From Engelhardtia mirabilis (GTDB taxonomy: Bacteria; Planctomycetota; UBA1135; GCA-002686595): 64,000 bases of DNA. Where the stretch lies: positions 6,076,001 to 6,140,000 of the forward strand of contig CP036296.1 of the NCBI GenBank assembly GCA_007751255.1. The letters run 5' to 3'. Positions within the stretch are counted from its first letter, which is position 1; each line of letters opens with the position of its first letter. Of this stretch, positions 10,291 through 19,464 are shown in pieces. The notes beneath the pieces were generated by a model. It searched no databases. It worked only from the letters and a program-made list of their open reading frames with translations, and had not been told where the DNA came from. Position numbers and translations under genes: made by a program.

Positions 10291-10905
10291 CTAACTCGCG
10301 GAACCCTCGTCACTTGAGGTCATACGCCGCAGCACCAACTCGTGGGTCTTGCGGAGCCGGTCGAGGGCCCGCGCGCGGGCCTTGCCCACGCTCTCCGGAC
10401 TCATTCCGAGCCGCTCGGCCATCTCGACCAAGGTCACGTCCGTGGCGCTCCACTCGACCAATTGACGGTCGCGCGGCAGCAACAGGGCCAGGGCCTTGGC
10501 CGCCAGGACGAGCTGCTCCCTGCGGGCGGCGATCGTCATCGGACCGGTCTGGCTCGCGCTCGGCTCGTCGCCGGGTGTGGCGCCGGCCGAGACTGTCGAC
10601 CGCCCGCCTCCAAGACCCGAACGCACGACCCGGCCCGACCCGCGCTTGAGCGCCGCCCAGTGCCGATGGCGGTCGCGCAGGTAGTTGCGACCGACCTCGT
10701 ACAACCAAGCGCGCGCGCTGCCCTCGCCGCGATCGGTGAAGCGCTCGGCGCGCACCAGGGCCTCGCCGGCGAAGCCCTGGTAGAGGTCGTCGGGGGTCTC
10801 GAAACGCAACAGGGTCGCGCTGGCCTGGCGCGCGAGCATCCCGCGCAGGGCATGGCCGTGCTCTACCAATGCGGCCGAGACCAGCTCGCGTGAGGAGTCG
10901 GTCAC
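10291..10905 (-). CDS. ECF-family RNA polymerase sigma factor (204 aa)
   Basis: The start is GTG 10903-10905, preceded by a strong GGAGGAGGA ribosome site and overlapping the upstream kinase stop by four bases (GTGA), so the two are translationally coupled. Region 2 is visible (DDLYQGFAGEALVRAERF, then ARAWLYEVGRNYLRDRHR), as is a helix-turn-helix region 4 (LPRDRQLVEWS...LVEMAERLGMSPESVGKAR). It should direct RNA polymerase to a specialised promoter set. In planctomycetes such sigma factors are often encoded with Hanks-type kinases, and the coupling here suggests the neighbouring kinase controls it, for example by phosphorylation; that is inference. Confidence 0.9.
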   Translation of the reverse strand: MTDSSRELVSAALVEHGHALRGMLARQASATLLRFETPDDLYQGFAGEALVRAERFTDRGEGSARAWLYEVGRNYLRDRHRHWAALKRGSGRVVRSGLGGGRSTVSAGATPGDEPSASQTGPMTIAARREQLVLAAKALALLLPRDRQLVEWSATDVTLVEMAERLGMSPESVGKARARALDRLRKTHELVLRRMTSSDEGSAS

Positions 10906-13900
10906 CGGTCCTCCTCCGGGCGCCACATCAACCGCAGACCCGTTTCGCCGGTACTGCGGTGCGGCTTGTGCCCGTAGCCGCCCAGCACGCCGTTGATCGC
11001 CGCCGGCGCCTGGCCCCAGGCTCCGCCCGCGGCGTGGCGATAGCCATTGGCCGCGTCGAACCAGTCGTCGATGAACTCGGCCGCATTGCCGCACAGGTCG
11101 TAGACGCCGGTCGGCGACTCGTCGACGGGGTAGCTCATGACCGGCTCCACTCCGGCGCGCGGACGCGAGAAGCAGGTGTTCGCGAAGCGTGGATCGAAGC
11201 GCGAGCCCCAGGAATACAGGCGCGACTCGAAGGCCACCGCGACCTCGGCTCGCCGTCCCTGGTCGCCCAGGAAGTAGGTGCCACCGTCCCCGTGCTCGGT
11301 GCGCCAGGCCGCATAGGCCGTCGCGTCGTCGTAGCTGATCCCGATCACCGGCATGTCGCCGGTCCAATCGGGCGGCAGCTCGACCGTGCCTGCGCCCTCG
11401 TCACGCTCCCAGAAGATCGTGCCCGTACCGCCGGAGCGCGGGATGCGGATCACATCGCCCTCGGCCAGGGCCGCGTCGATCTGGGCGCGCACGGGCACGT
11501 CTTCGAGGAAGGGCAGGTACTGCTCGGCCGTGGTCTCGTGCTCGGCTGGCCAGCTCTCGCGCAGCACGCTGCCGCGGTAGGCGGTGTGGACGAAGCCGGG
11601 CGGCGCGAACTCCAAGGGGCGGGGCTCGAGCTCGATCTCGATGCGCGGCTCGGTGTCGCCCTGTCCCACGGCCGCACGCAGGGGCCGGCAGCCCGGGGCG
11701 GTGACTACCACCACGTACAGCCCGCGCCGCAGTCCGGGCACCTCGACACCGAGCTCGAGCTCGCAGGCCCGGGAGGCGAACTGGGGGTTGGCCGTCGTGC
11801 GCCAGGGCAGGCCGGGAGGTACGTCGACCGACTCCCGCTGACCCTCGCGCCAGCGCAGGGCGCGCCCGCCGCGAAGGGTCAACCAGGTGTCGGGCTCGAG
11901 CAGCTCGACTTTGGACAGGTCAGCGACCTCCAGCTCGAGGGTCTGACCCCCGCGCCTGATGCCGACGGTCGCGGATCCCGATGCGGCGTCGACCGCCAGC
12001 TCCGCGTCGAGGCCGTCCCACACCGCCCGACGGTCGACGGAAACGATCCGATCGCCGACGCGAAGCTGCGTGTCCTCCGTCGATCCCGCGACGAAGGCGC
12101 CACCGTCGATCGGCTCGCCGTCGACCTCGAGCAACAGGTCGGTCGCCTCGAAGTTCCAGGGCTGATCGTCGAAGGCGCTCGACAGTCGCAGGGCCCGACA
12201 GCCCAGGGGCAGGTCGGGCTGGTCGAGGTCCAGGCCGGTGGGCCCCACCGGCACGCAGACCTGGCGCCGCTCACCGTCGGGGCGGATCTCGTCCAGTTCC
12301 TCCAGGCGGAACAGCCAGGCGCGCGCACCGGGCACCGGTGAGCTGACCACGAGCGTCGCCGTGGGGAAGGGCAGCTCGTCCAGCCGTCCGTCGGCCGTAG
12401 CCCGGCGCAGTTCCTGCTCGAACAGGCGCTGCCCCACGCTGTCGCCCGTCGCCACCGCGTCCTGCCACTTCTCGAGCAGCAGCGATTGCAGCACCTCGCC
12501 AGCTTCCTCCTCCAGGCCGGGGTCCAAGCGCTGGGCGCGAGCGAGGAGCTCGCCCACCAGGAACGCCACGCCCTCGCGGCGCCGACGCGCCTCCTCAACC
12601 TGGTCGACGATGGCAGCAAAGGAACTGCGCTCCTCGTCGGTCACGAAGCGGTACTCGCGCGCCTGGGCCAGGGCGCGCAGCTCGAAGTCGAGTGAGCGCA
12701 TGGCCTCGCGATCGTCGGCGTACTCGATCACCGCGAGACGCGCCTCCTCGAGCGCCGCGCGGGCATCGGCCTCGCGCTCGACCCGGTTGAAGTGCTTCTG
12801 CAGCGCGACCATGGCCAGCAGAGCGAGGATCGCCACGGTCGCGATGCCCAGTCCGGCGGCCGCCGCGGGCTCGCGCCGGGCCCACTTGGCCGCGCGCTCC
12901 AGCGGCGCCGGCGGCCGCGCACGGATCGGCCGCAGGGCCAACACCGCCTCGAAGTCCGCCGCCATGTCGTAGGCCGAGCGATAGCGCCGCTCTGGATCCT
13001 TCGACATGGCGTGGTGCACGATCGTGGCCAGGTCCTTGGGGATCCCGGGTCGAATCGAACCCAGGGGCGTGGGTTCCTCGCGCAGGATCGCTTGCAACAG
13101 CGCCTCGATGCCCTGCGCCTCGAAGGCGGGTCGGCCTGAGAGGGCGTGGTAGAGCGTCGCACCGAGGGAATAGACGTCGGTCTCGGGCCCCAACTCGCGA
13201 TTGCCGCGCACCTGCTCCGGCGAGGCGTAGCCCAGGGAACCCGCGAAGCCGCCGGACCGCTCCTGGGTGCCGACGTCCCGCGAGCGCGAGAGGCCGAAGT
13301 CGACCAGGACCGCGTAGCCCTCCTCGTGGATGCGGACGTTGGAGGGCTTGACGTCGCGGTGCAGCAGGTCGGCGTTGTGCACGCGCGCGAGCGCACCGGC
13401 GAGCTCGAGGCCCCACTGGGCCACCTGCACCGGCGGCAGCGGGCCGCGCTCGGCCATCAACTCGGCCAGGGACTGGCCGGGCACGAGTTCCATGGCCAGG
13501 TAGCGCGCGCCCGCGTCGGTGCCGAAGCCGAACAGTCGCACGACGCCGGGATGTTGGATGCGCGCGAGGGCCTTGGCCTCGCGTTCGAAGCGCTGCTCCG
13601 CGCCCAGGGTTCCGGCGAGCTCCTCGCGGATCACCTTGAGCGCGACCAGTCGGCCGAGCGAGGTCTGCTCGGCCAGGTAGACCACGCCCATGGCGCCGCT
13701 GCCCAGGGCCTCGAGCAGGCGGAACTCCCCCAAGCGGTCGAAGGGCAGGCCAGCGCTCGCCTCGCGACGCGGACGCGCGCCGACGAGTTGCTGGATCTGA
13801 CGCAGGCGAGCGACGAGGTCGTCCACGCCCGGACCGTCGCCGACCCCGGCCCGCGCGAGGAAGTCCCGCGGCTCGCGCATCTCCCCCGCCAGCGCAGCCT

Positions 13901-13988
13901 CGAGGTAGAGGTCGTAGAGCTCCTCCGCCCGGGTGTCGGCGAGGCCGTCCTGGGGCGCGGGGTCGGGAACGGGGGGGTCGGCCGCCAT
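10902..13988 (-). CDS. Membrane Ser/Thr protein kinase with PDZ-like and degenerate FGE domains (1028 aa)
   Basis: The kinase domain spans about residues 88-355: glycine loop GSGAMGVVY (about 96-104), ALKV lysine near 118, HRDVKPSN near 210, DFG near 230 and SPEQ. A single membrane helix follows (about 375-396), then a coiled region, a PDZ-like segment (VGDRIVSVDRRAV) and a C-terminal FGE-sulfatase-like domain (GISYDDATAYAAW, then GVYDLCGNAAEFIDDW). The kinase lies before the helix and is presumably cytoplasmic, with the sensor outside. The final motif reads AGGAW instead of RGGSW/F, and it does not match the DGR template, so it is not a DGR target. It is coupled by a GTGA overlap to the sigma factor downstream. 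Confidence 0.92.
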   Translation of the reverse strand: MAADPPVPDPAPQDGLADTRAEELYDLYLEAALAGEMREPRDFLARAGVGDGPGVDDLVARLRQIQQLVGARPRREASAGLPFDRLGEFRLLEALGSGAMGVVYLAEQTSLGRLVALKVIREELAGTLGAEQRFEREAKALARIQHPGVVRLFGFGTDAGARYLAMELVPGQSLAELMAERGPLPPVQVAQWGLELAGALARVHNADLLHRDVKPSNVRIHEEGYAVLVDFGLSRSRDVGTQERSGGFAGSLGYASPEQVRGNRELGPETDVYSLGATLYHALSGRPAFEAQGIEALLQAILREEPTPLGSIRPGIPKDLATIVHHAMSKDPERRYRSAYDMAADFEAVLALRPIRARPPAPLERAAKWARREPAAAAGLGIATVAILALLAMVALQKHFNRVEREADARAALEEARLAVIEYADDREAMRSLDFELRALAQAREYRFVTDEERSSFAAIVDQVEEARRRREGVAFLVGELLARAQRLDPGLEEEAGEVLQSLLLEKWQDAVATGDSVGQRLFEQELRRATADGRLDELPFPTATLVVSSPVPGARAWLFRLEELDEIRPDGERRQVCVPVGPTGLDLDQPDLPLGCRALRLSSAFDDQPWNFEATDLLLEVDGEPIDGGAFVAGSTEDTQLRVGDRIVSVDRRAVWDGLDAELAVDAASGSATVGIRRGGQTLELEVADLSKVELLEPDTWLTLRGGRALRWREGQRESVDVPPGLPWRTTANPQFASRACELELGVEVPGLRRGLYVVVVTAPGCRPLRAAVGQGDTEPRIEIELEPRPLEFAPPGFVHTAYRGSVLRESWPAEHETTAEQYLPFLEDVPVRAQIDAALAEGDVIRIPRSGGTGTIFWERDEGAGTVELPPDWTGDMPVIGISYDDATAYAAWRTEHGDGGTYFLGDQGRRAEVAVAFESRLYSWGSRFDPRFANTCFSRPRAGVEPVMSYPVDESPTGVYDLCGNAAEFIDDWFDAANGYRHAAGGAWGQAPAAINGVLGGYGHKPHRSTGETGLRLMWRPEEDR

Positions 13989-14036
13989 GGCTCAAGACTA
14001 CGAGAGCCGGGCGGGGGGAGCGATGGGACGTATGCT

Positions 14037-14087
14037 GCCGTGGGGCGTACGGTGCCGTGGGGCGTACGGTGCCGTGGGGCGTACGGT
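14037..14087 (+). repeat. Three exact 17-bp tandem repeats in palindrome B left arm
   Basis: The unit GCCGTGGGGCGTACGGT occurs exactly three times in a row (14037-14053, 14054-14070, 14071-14087). The right arm carries only two inverse copies (14169-14202), so the palindrome can pair in two registers 17 bp apart. Confidence 0.9.
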
Positions 14088-14203
14088 GCCGGGATCATTT
14101 GTCCCACCGGCGCCGACGATGCTGCGAGTCGCAGCATCGTCGGCGCCGGTGGGACAAATGATCCCGGCACCGTACGCCCCACGGCACCGTACGCCCCACG
14201 GCA
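14053..14203. repeat. Long perfect palindrome B (75-bp arms)
   Basis: Positions 14053-14127 are the exact inverse complement of 14129-14203 around a single central base. It lies between the start of the kinase gene (13988) and the stop of the FG-GAP gene (14245), both on the minus strand. It shares the core GTACGGTGCCGGGATCATTT and the following GTCCCACCGGCGCCG with palindromes C and D, with a few substitutions. The centre sequence is unrelated between elements. Confidence 0.92.
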
Positions 14204-14244
14204 GCGCCGCCCAATGGGGCCCGAACCTGAGGGCGCGTCCCGAC

Positions 14245-15906
14245 TCAGTTGCCCAGGCGGACGGCGATCGGATTGCTGGCCGCCACGAGCACCGGCACCG
14301 GACCGTCGAGCGCGACGCGGGCGTAGGCGTGGTACAGCGACACTCCAACCAGCGCGGTGGGAAGGCCGGCGGGCACCGCGATGAACGCCTGGGATTGGCC
14401 CGCTCCGTTGAACGTCGCCACGGTTCCGCTGAAGGTCGGCGAGCCCGCCTGGACCGCGGTCAGGACGGTGTACGCATCGAGCGTCAGCGGCAGCGCGACC
14501 CCGTCGATGCTGATCGTCGAGAGCGAACTCGTGGCACTACCGAGCACCATCACAAGGTCCCCCGCGTTGGCCGGTTCGGAGTAGCTCCGGAGACTGACGG
14601 TCGCTCCCTGGCCGACAGGTACGTTGACCGGCGAGGCGTAGAGGCAATCCGTCCTCGTCCGATCGAAGATCACGGCCGAGCCATAGCGGTAGAGCGGATC
14701 GCTGTCTTCGGGTGCACCGACCACGATCAACTCGTCGGTGATCGCCACGTCGAACCCGAAGCTCTTGTCGTCGCTACCACCCTCAGGAGCGAAGATCTGC
14801 TTCGTCTCCGTCCAAATGGCCCCATTGCGCTCCCAGAAGGCGACACCGGCCGCATCACCCTGGCAGCACTGCTCCAGGTAGCCCACGACCAGTGCGTCGT
14901 CAGTCATTGCCACCGAGCTGCCGAAGGCGACCGTTGACGCGAGCGTTGCAGCAGCCGGCGCGATCGACTGCGCCAGCGACCAGGACGCCGCGGTGCGCGC
15001 ATACAAGAACACGGTCCCCTCCTGCGCCCCGAACGTGTCGTCGCGCGGGCTTCCGGCGGCCAGGTAGGAGGGCGCCAGGTCGATCGCGGTACCGAATTGA
15101 CCGTCTGTCTCGGGAACCGGCGCGACGATTCGTTGCTGCTCGATCCAAACACCCCCGACCTTGCCGAATTGGACCACCGAGCCGGCGGATCCCTTGCCAT
15201 TGGCGGTGTCGAACGGTGCGCCAGCCACGATGACCACCCCGTCGGTCGCGACGGAGGTCCCGGCTTCGGCCTGGGACTGGACACTGGTTGGATAGATCGC
15301 TGCCTCGAAGGTCGCGAAGCCAAAACCCAGGTCCCGCCACACGTAGACGGCGCCCTGGCGGATGCCCAGGGTGCCGTTCGAGGGTGCACCGACCACCAAC
15401 AGGCCCCCTTCGACGTCGACCGCGTAGCCGAACTCCTCCTTGTAGGTGGGGTTCGGAGGCGAGAGCGTCTGTGCGTGCGACCACGTCGAATCGTTCCGAC
15501 GGAACACATGCGCGGCCCCCGACAGGGGGCCGGTCGCAGACTGCCGCACGGCGCCGACCAAGAGCACATCGCCGTCGACGGCCAGGGAGTAGCCGAACAG
15601 GTCGCTGTCTACCGGAGTGGGCTGGGTCAGGATCTGAGTGCGCTTCCAAGGGCTTTCAGGCCCCTCGCGGTTGTAGACGAAGACCGCCCCCGAGTCCGAG
15701 CTGGCGAAGTTGGTGTACGGATCGGAGACGAACAACCAGTCACCGTGGGTGGCGACGGCCCACCCGAGGCGCTCGGTCTGAGTCGAGTCCTGGGCCGAGA
15801 CCTTCGCCACGGGGCACTGGGCGGAGGCGAGACTGCCGAGGACGAAGGTCAGGGCAACGGCGGCGGCCGAGCGTCGCGCGGCGAATCGTTGGTGAAGCAT
15901 CTGCAT
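14245..15906 (-). CDS. Secreted FG-GAP beta-propeller protein (553 aa)
   Basis: The start is taken as ATG 15904-15906, with an alternative ATG two codons later; both open a signal peptide ending near LGSLASAQ. The body carries repeated blades of the form FGYSLAVDGDVLLVGA, FGYAVDVEGGLLVVGAP and FGFDVAITDELIVVGAP, the FG-GAP/integrin-type propeller pattern. The C-terminal 110 residues form the beta-sandwich found in other secreted proteins here (LVGVSLYHAYARV...SNPIAVRLG). A CysCys pair (EQCCQG) may form a disulfide. No ribosome site is evident. Likely extracellular and binding rather than catalytic. Confidence 0.85.
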   Translation of the reverse strand: MQMLHQRFAARRSAAAVALTFVLGSLASAQCPVAKVSAQDSTQTERLGWAVATHGDWLFVSDPYTNFASSDSGAVFVYNREGPESPWKRTQILTQPTPVDSDLFGYSLAVDGDVLLVGAVRQSATGPLSGAAHVFRRNDSTWSHAQTLSPPNPTYKEEFGYAVDVEGGLLVVGAPSNGTLGIRQGAVYVWRDLGFGFATFEAAIYPTSVQSQAEAGTSVATDGVVIVAGAPFDTANGKGSAGSVVQFGKVGGVWIEQQRIVAPVPETDGQFGTAIDLAPSYLAAGSPRDDTFGAQEGTVFLYARTAASWSLAQSIAPAAATLASTVAFGSSVAMTDDALVVGYLEQCCQGDAAGVAFWERNGAIWTETKQIFAPEGGSDDKSFGFDVAITDELIVVGAPEDSDPLYRYGSAVIFDRTRTDCLYASPVNVPVGQGATVSLRSYSEPANAGDLVMVLGSATSSLSTISIDGVALPLTLDAYTVLTAVQAGSPTFSGTVATFNGAGQSQAFIAVPAGLPTALVGVSLYHAYARVALDGPVPVLVAASNPIAVRLGN

Positions 15907-15963
15907 TGGAGGTAGGCGGACGAGATTGCGGTTGATGACCGCGGGCTCAGGGCGGGATTCGAA

Positions 15964-15985
15964 TAGAGCGCGCAGCCGCGCTCTA
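15964..15985 (-). terminator. Hairpin, 9-bp stem with 4-nt loop
   Basis: TAGAGCGCG (15964-15972) pairs perfectly with CGCGCTCTA (15977-15985). It lies downstream of the small membrane protein gene (stop 16114) and just before the FG-GAP gene, both minus. On the minus strand it is followed by TTCGAATC, with no long T run, so a terminator role is plausible but unproven. Confidence 0.4.
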
Positions 15986-16113
15986 GCGGCACTTGCAGTC
16001 AATGGCCGGCAACGGACCGCCCGCGCGCCAAGGAATCGAACTGGCTGCGGTCCACATCAAGCGGCGCACGAGCCGCACCCGGCAGCGGGAACTCATGCAG
16101 CGCGGCAGGTCAC

Positions 16114-16407
16114 CTAGGCCGCAACCTCGCCGCTCCCCACCAGGGAGGACACCAGGGACCAGACGAACTGGCGCACGGCTGCATTGAGCAGGAAGGTCAC
16201 GACCACGACGGCGACGAACACCAATCGGATCACCACCGCTTCGACCAGGGCACCGACCACGTAGCCGATGATCGCGAGCACGGCCATCGTGACCATGATT
16301 GCCGTTCCCGTCTCGCCTTGGTCGGTGGCGGCGGCGCAGCCACCCATTCCACCGACCAGTGCGAAGAGGGTCCCGAGGGCGCTGCCCTCTTTCTGCTTGT
16401 CTGCCAT
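16114..16407 (-). CDS. Small membrane protein, unknown function (97 aa)
   Basis: The start is ATG 16405-16407 (MADKQKEGSALGTL), preceded by GGGAGTGGAG. The upstream in-frame sequence is basic and uninformative. Two or three hydrophobic helices follow: ALGTLFALVGG, then ETGTAIMVTMAVLAIIGYVVG, then a long segment ending VVVVTFLLNAA. It has no signal peptide or known motif. It sits between the methylase and the FG-GAP gene on the same strand, with roughly 200-bp gaps on both sides, so no operon partner is evident. Confidence 0.75.
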   Translation of the reverse strand: MADKQKEGSALGTLFALVGGMGGCAAATDQGETGTAIMVTMAVLAIIGYVVGALVEAVVIRLVFVAVVVVTFLLNAAVRQFVWSLVSSLVGSGEVAA

Positions 16408-16614
16408 CGCACGCTCCACTCCCGTCCTTCGATCGGATGAGCGCCCCGGACCGGAGTCGAGGTTGGACGGCCCGGCCCTCCTTCCAGTCGTCGTGCGCGA
16501 CGTCGCGCACCGGTGCTCGCCGTCCCTTGCGAAGCGATCGCTCGACCGGACCACGCGCTGGGAATTGTCTTCGCACGGGCCCGCCCCAAGGCGTTGCCTG
16601 CGAGTCCGCTTCGA

Positions 16615-19464
16615 TCAGCAGGATCCGGGCTGGCGATCAGCGAGCACCAGGCCGGTCAGACGCTCGGACGGCTCGAGCTCTCGATCCACGCGCCAGAAGC
16701 CCTTCGGGGCGAGCTGGCGCACGAAGCGGCGGCGGGCGAGGTCCGGCGCCGCGTGCGCGCAGTCGCGCAGGATCCAGGCCAGGTCCCCGTCGTCGAGGCC
16801 GAACAGCTCCGCCACCGCGCGGTCGAGCCGCGCGCGCAGTCGGCGCCGTGCGGCGTCGGTCACTACCGGCTCCGCCTCGGCCCGAGCGACCCAATCGGGC
16901 GCGAGGGGACGCGCGGCCTGCGCCACCGCCCCCACCAAGCCCAGGCGCGCGGCGATCGTCGCCAGCTCGCCCGCGCGCGGCTCGATCTCGGACCAGGGCG
17001 GCAGCGAAACCTCTTCGAGCACGAAGCGCGAGAGGTTCACGCCGCCCAGACGCAGCCGCACCTGCCAATCCAGGACGAAGCTGTTGAACAGCGCGGCCAG
17101 GCACAGCACACGTCGGGGGTCGGGCTCGCGCGGCGCGAAGAGGAACAGCGAGTCGCCGGTGACCCATCCGCCGGTGACCGCGGCGATCAGGGTGCGCGCG
17201 TTGGTCGCGGGGGCGATGCGACGGTAGGCCAGCTTGAGTCCCGGCGCCTCCGCCCCGCGCGCGCGCAACTCGGACTCGAACACGAAGTGTTGCGGGACGG
17301 GCGGCGCGAGCAAGTTCGCGTGGCGCTCGAAGCGCGCGCGCTGGCCGGATCCACTGACGTAGCCCGCCGCGTTGGCGGCGTGCTGGCCGATCATCGCGCC
17401 TTGCAGCACCGGCAGGGCGCGCTCGCCGTCGGGCGCGGTCCAGGTGCCGTCCGCTCGCTGCACCATGCCCCGCGAGCGCAGATCTTGCGCCGAGCGGAAC
17501 AGGCGCGCGTCCGCCGACATGTGGAGCTCGGTCGAGAAGACCAGGTCCCACCCCTGCGCGTCGGCCAGGGGCTGGCCCGTGGCCGCCAACTTCTCGAGCA
17601 GCTCCAGATCCCGCCGCGGACCCAGCTCCAAGAAGGCTGATGCGTGCGGGCTCGTGCGCTCGATCAACTCACGCGGATAGCGCTCCGCCGCCGAGGCCGC
17701 GCCCGACCAATCGTCGAGCGAGGCCTGGGCGAATGCGGCGCGCACCGCCCGGGTGCTTCCGCCCCGCGTGGCGATGGCGACGCAGAACTTGTAGCTCTTG
17801 TGGATCGGGAAGATCCCGTCGCGGTTGTCGAAGGCGTACAGCCACTCCCAACGGCAACGATCCAGGAGCAGCCGTCGCAGTGAGCGCGTGCCGCGATCGC
17901 AGTACAGCGCCCCGGGCACCACCATCCCCAAGCGTCCACCCTCGCGCAGCAGGGTGTAGCCCAACTCGAGGAACAGCTTGTAGCCGTTCAGGTCGCCGGT
18001 CCCGCGGTGCTGGAAGGGCCGCGCGGCGCGCTCGGCGGACTGGGAGCGCCCCGCCGCGCGACACCAGTGGGCGTAGGCCGCATCGCGGGCGCGCAGCTCG
18101 ATCCAACGCGCCTCGAGCTGGGGATCCGCCGCGAAGAGCTCGCTCCGCCGCCCCCGTGCCTCGCGCGCGCCGAGCTCCAGGTAGTCCTCGTCGACCGCGC
18201 CGAAGAACTCCCGCGCGATGCCCTTGACCGTCTCCCAGGGCGGATTGCCGAGCACCGCGTCAAAGCCCCCTCGGGCGTGGACGTCGGGGAAGGCCAGGTC
18301 CCAGTGCAGCACGCGCAGGTCGGCGCAGACCTCGCGCGCCAGTGCGCGCGCGGCCGCGGGCGCAGTCGTGAAGTCCTCGGCCCGCGGCGCCAGCTCGAGC
18401 CGCTCCGCCGGCCAGAACCACAGGGCCACCCACAGGTCGCGCAGGTCGGGATCTTTGATCGGCACGACGCCACTCGGCCCGGGCCTCGGCGTCTGCGCCA
18501 AGCGCTCGGCAAGGGCCGCCGCGAAACGCCCGGGCAGGTGCGCGAGCCCCGTCGGATGGTCCTCGTCCCCGCCGCGCCGCTCGAAGGCCCGCCGCGGATA
18601 GCCGCCGTCGGAGGGGAAGGAGCCGACCAGCGCGTCGCCGCAAACCAGGCGCGCCTCGATCGCGGCGGCGGAGGGGATGCGCGCGCTCCCGTCGGCCGGG
18701 GGTCCATGGCCTGCTGCAGCGGTGCTGCCCTGCGTGCCTCCGGCCGCCGAAGACACATGGTTCGCGGAACCGAGCACGGCCTCTTCTCCAACGCCATCGA
18801 GAGACCCGACGTCGACATCACTCTGCGCGCCGACACCGGCGGCCGCCGCCAGGGCCACGCGGGCGGCAGCGACGGCGCCGCGATCACGGTCGACGCCGTA
18901 CAGGGCGCGCGTCGCCAGGCGAGCGAGCTGTGGACGACGCACTTGGCGGTCCGTCGCCAGCGCTTCGCCGGCGAGGGTCTCGTCGCGGTGCCGCTCGACG
19001 CTCGCCTCGAGGGCGTCGGTCAGCACCTCGAGCGCCGCCACCAGGAATGCACCGCTGCCGCAGGACGGGTCGCAAACACGCAGCTCGAGCAGTTCAGCGG
19101 CAGGCCGCGGCGCTCCCTCACCGTCCGACAACAACGGCGCCAGGGTCCGCCGCGCCGTCGCCAACGCCAAGGCCGCCGGCGTGTAGAAGCTGCCGCTGCG
19201 CTTGCGCCCCGCACCGTGCTCGCGCACGACCGGGCCGTCGGCATCGCGCACCAAGCGCCAGGAGGACCACACCTCCGCCCTCCGCACGACCCGCTCGGCG
19301 TCCGCGCCGCCGAAGGCCAGACCCTCGGCGCGCCGCTCGCGAAGGCCCTCGGCGTCGACGCTCCCCCCGCGCGCGTGCCGGATCCAGTGCTCACGCTCCG
19401 CCTCCGCCCAGGCCTCGTCCTGGACGTCCCAACCGGCGGGGCGTTCGGGCGAGGTCTCACTCAC
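16615..19464 (-). CDS. Eco57I-like N6-adenine DNA methyltransferase (949 aa)
   Basis: The start is GTG 19462-19464, with GGAG about 10 bases upstream. The residues before the core include RKRSGSFYTPAALA. AdoMet motif I is CDPSCGSGAFL (about 131-141) and catalytic motif IV is DAVLGNPPW (about 402-410), the NPPY/W signature of N6-adenine methylases. GDALVGS near 276 fits motif III. The C-terminal third resembles a target-recognition region (LPPWSEIEPRAGELATIAARLGL). It could be a type IIG/BREX-PglX/DISARM-like enzyme, but no nuclease motif, helicase or ATPase partner is visible beside it. It lies 340 bp from the DGR locus, divergently transcribed, so it may be an epigenetic regulator or part of a wider defence island. 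Confidence 0.88.
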   Translation of the reverse strand: MSETSPERPAGWDVQDEAWAEAEREHWIRHARGGSVDAEGLRERRAEGLAFGGADAERVVRRAEVWSSWRLVRDADGPVVREHGAGRKRSGSFYTPAALALATARRTLAPLLSDGEGAPRPAAELLELRVCDPSCGSGAFLVAALEVLTDALEASVERHRDETLAGEALATDRQVRRPQLARLATRALYGVDRDRGAVAAARVALAAAAGVGAQSDVDVGSLDGVGEEAVLGSANHVSSAAGGTQGSTAAAGHGPPADGSARIPSAAAIEARLVCGDALVGSFPSDGGYPRRAFERRGGDEDHPTGLAHLPGRFAAALAERLAQTPRPGPSGVVPIKDPDLRDLWVALWFWPAERLELAPRAEDFTTAPAAARALAREVCADLRVLHWDLAFPDVHARGGFDAVLGNPPWETVKGIAREFFGAVDEDYLELGAREARGRRSELFAADPQLEARWIELRARDAAYAHWCRAAGRSQSAERAARPFQHRGTGDLNGYKLFLELGYTLLREGGRLGMVVPGALYCDRGTRSLRRLLLDRCRWEWLYAFDNRDGIFPIHKSYKFCVAIATRGGSTRAVRAAFAQASLDDWSGAASAAERYPRELIERTSPHASAFLELGPRRDLELLEKLAATGQPLADAQGWDLVFSTELHMSADARLFRSAQDLRSRGMVQRADGTWTAPDGERALPVLQGAMIGQHAANAAGYVSGSGQRARFERHANLLAPPVPQHFVFESELRARGAEAPGLKLAYRRIAPATNARTLIAAVTGGWVTGDSLFLFAPREPDPRRVLCLAALFNSFVLDWQVRLRLGGVNLSRFVLEEVSLPPWSEIEPRAGELATIAARLGLVGAVAQAARPLAPDWVARAEAEPVVTDAARRRLRARLDRAVAELFGLDDGDLAWILRDCAHAAPDLARRRFVRQLAPKGFWRVDRELEPSERLTGLVLADRQPGSC

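Noticed and set aside
13850-13988. Possible third DGR variable region in the kinase-FGE gene at 10902-13988
   Set aside because: Its FGE tail (near 10902-11050) does not align with the TR and lacks RGGSF; no adenine-specific pattern is seen.
14037-14203. CRISPR-like short repeats
   Set aside because: The 17-bp units are contiguous with no spacers and are mirrored in the other arm, so they belong to a palindrome and not an array.
15920-16000. A tRNA-like GATTCGAAT string
   Set aside because: No cloverleaf arms or anticodon stem can be formed around it; only the simple hairpin at 15964-15985 is supported.
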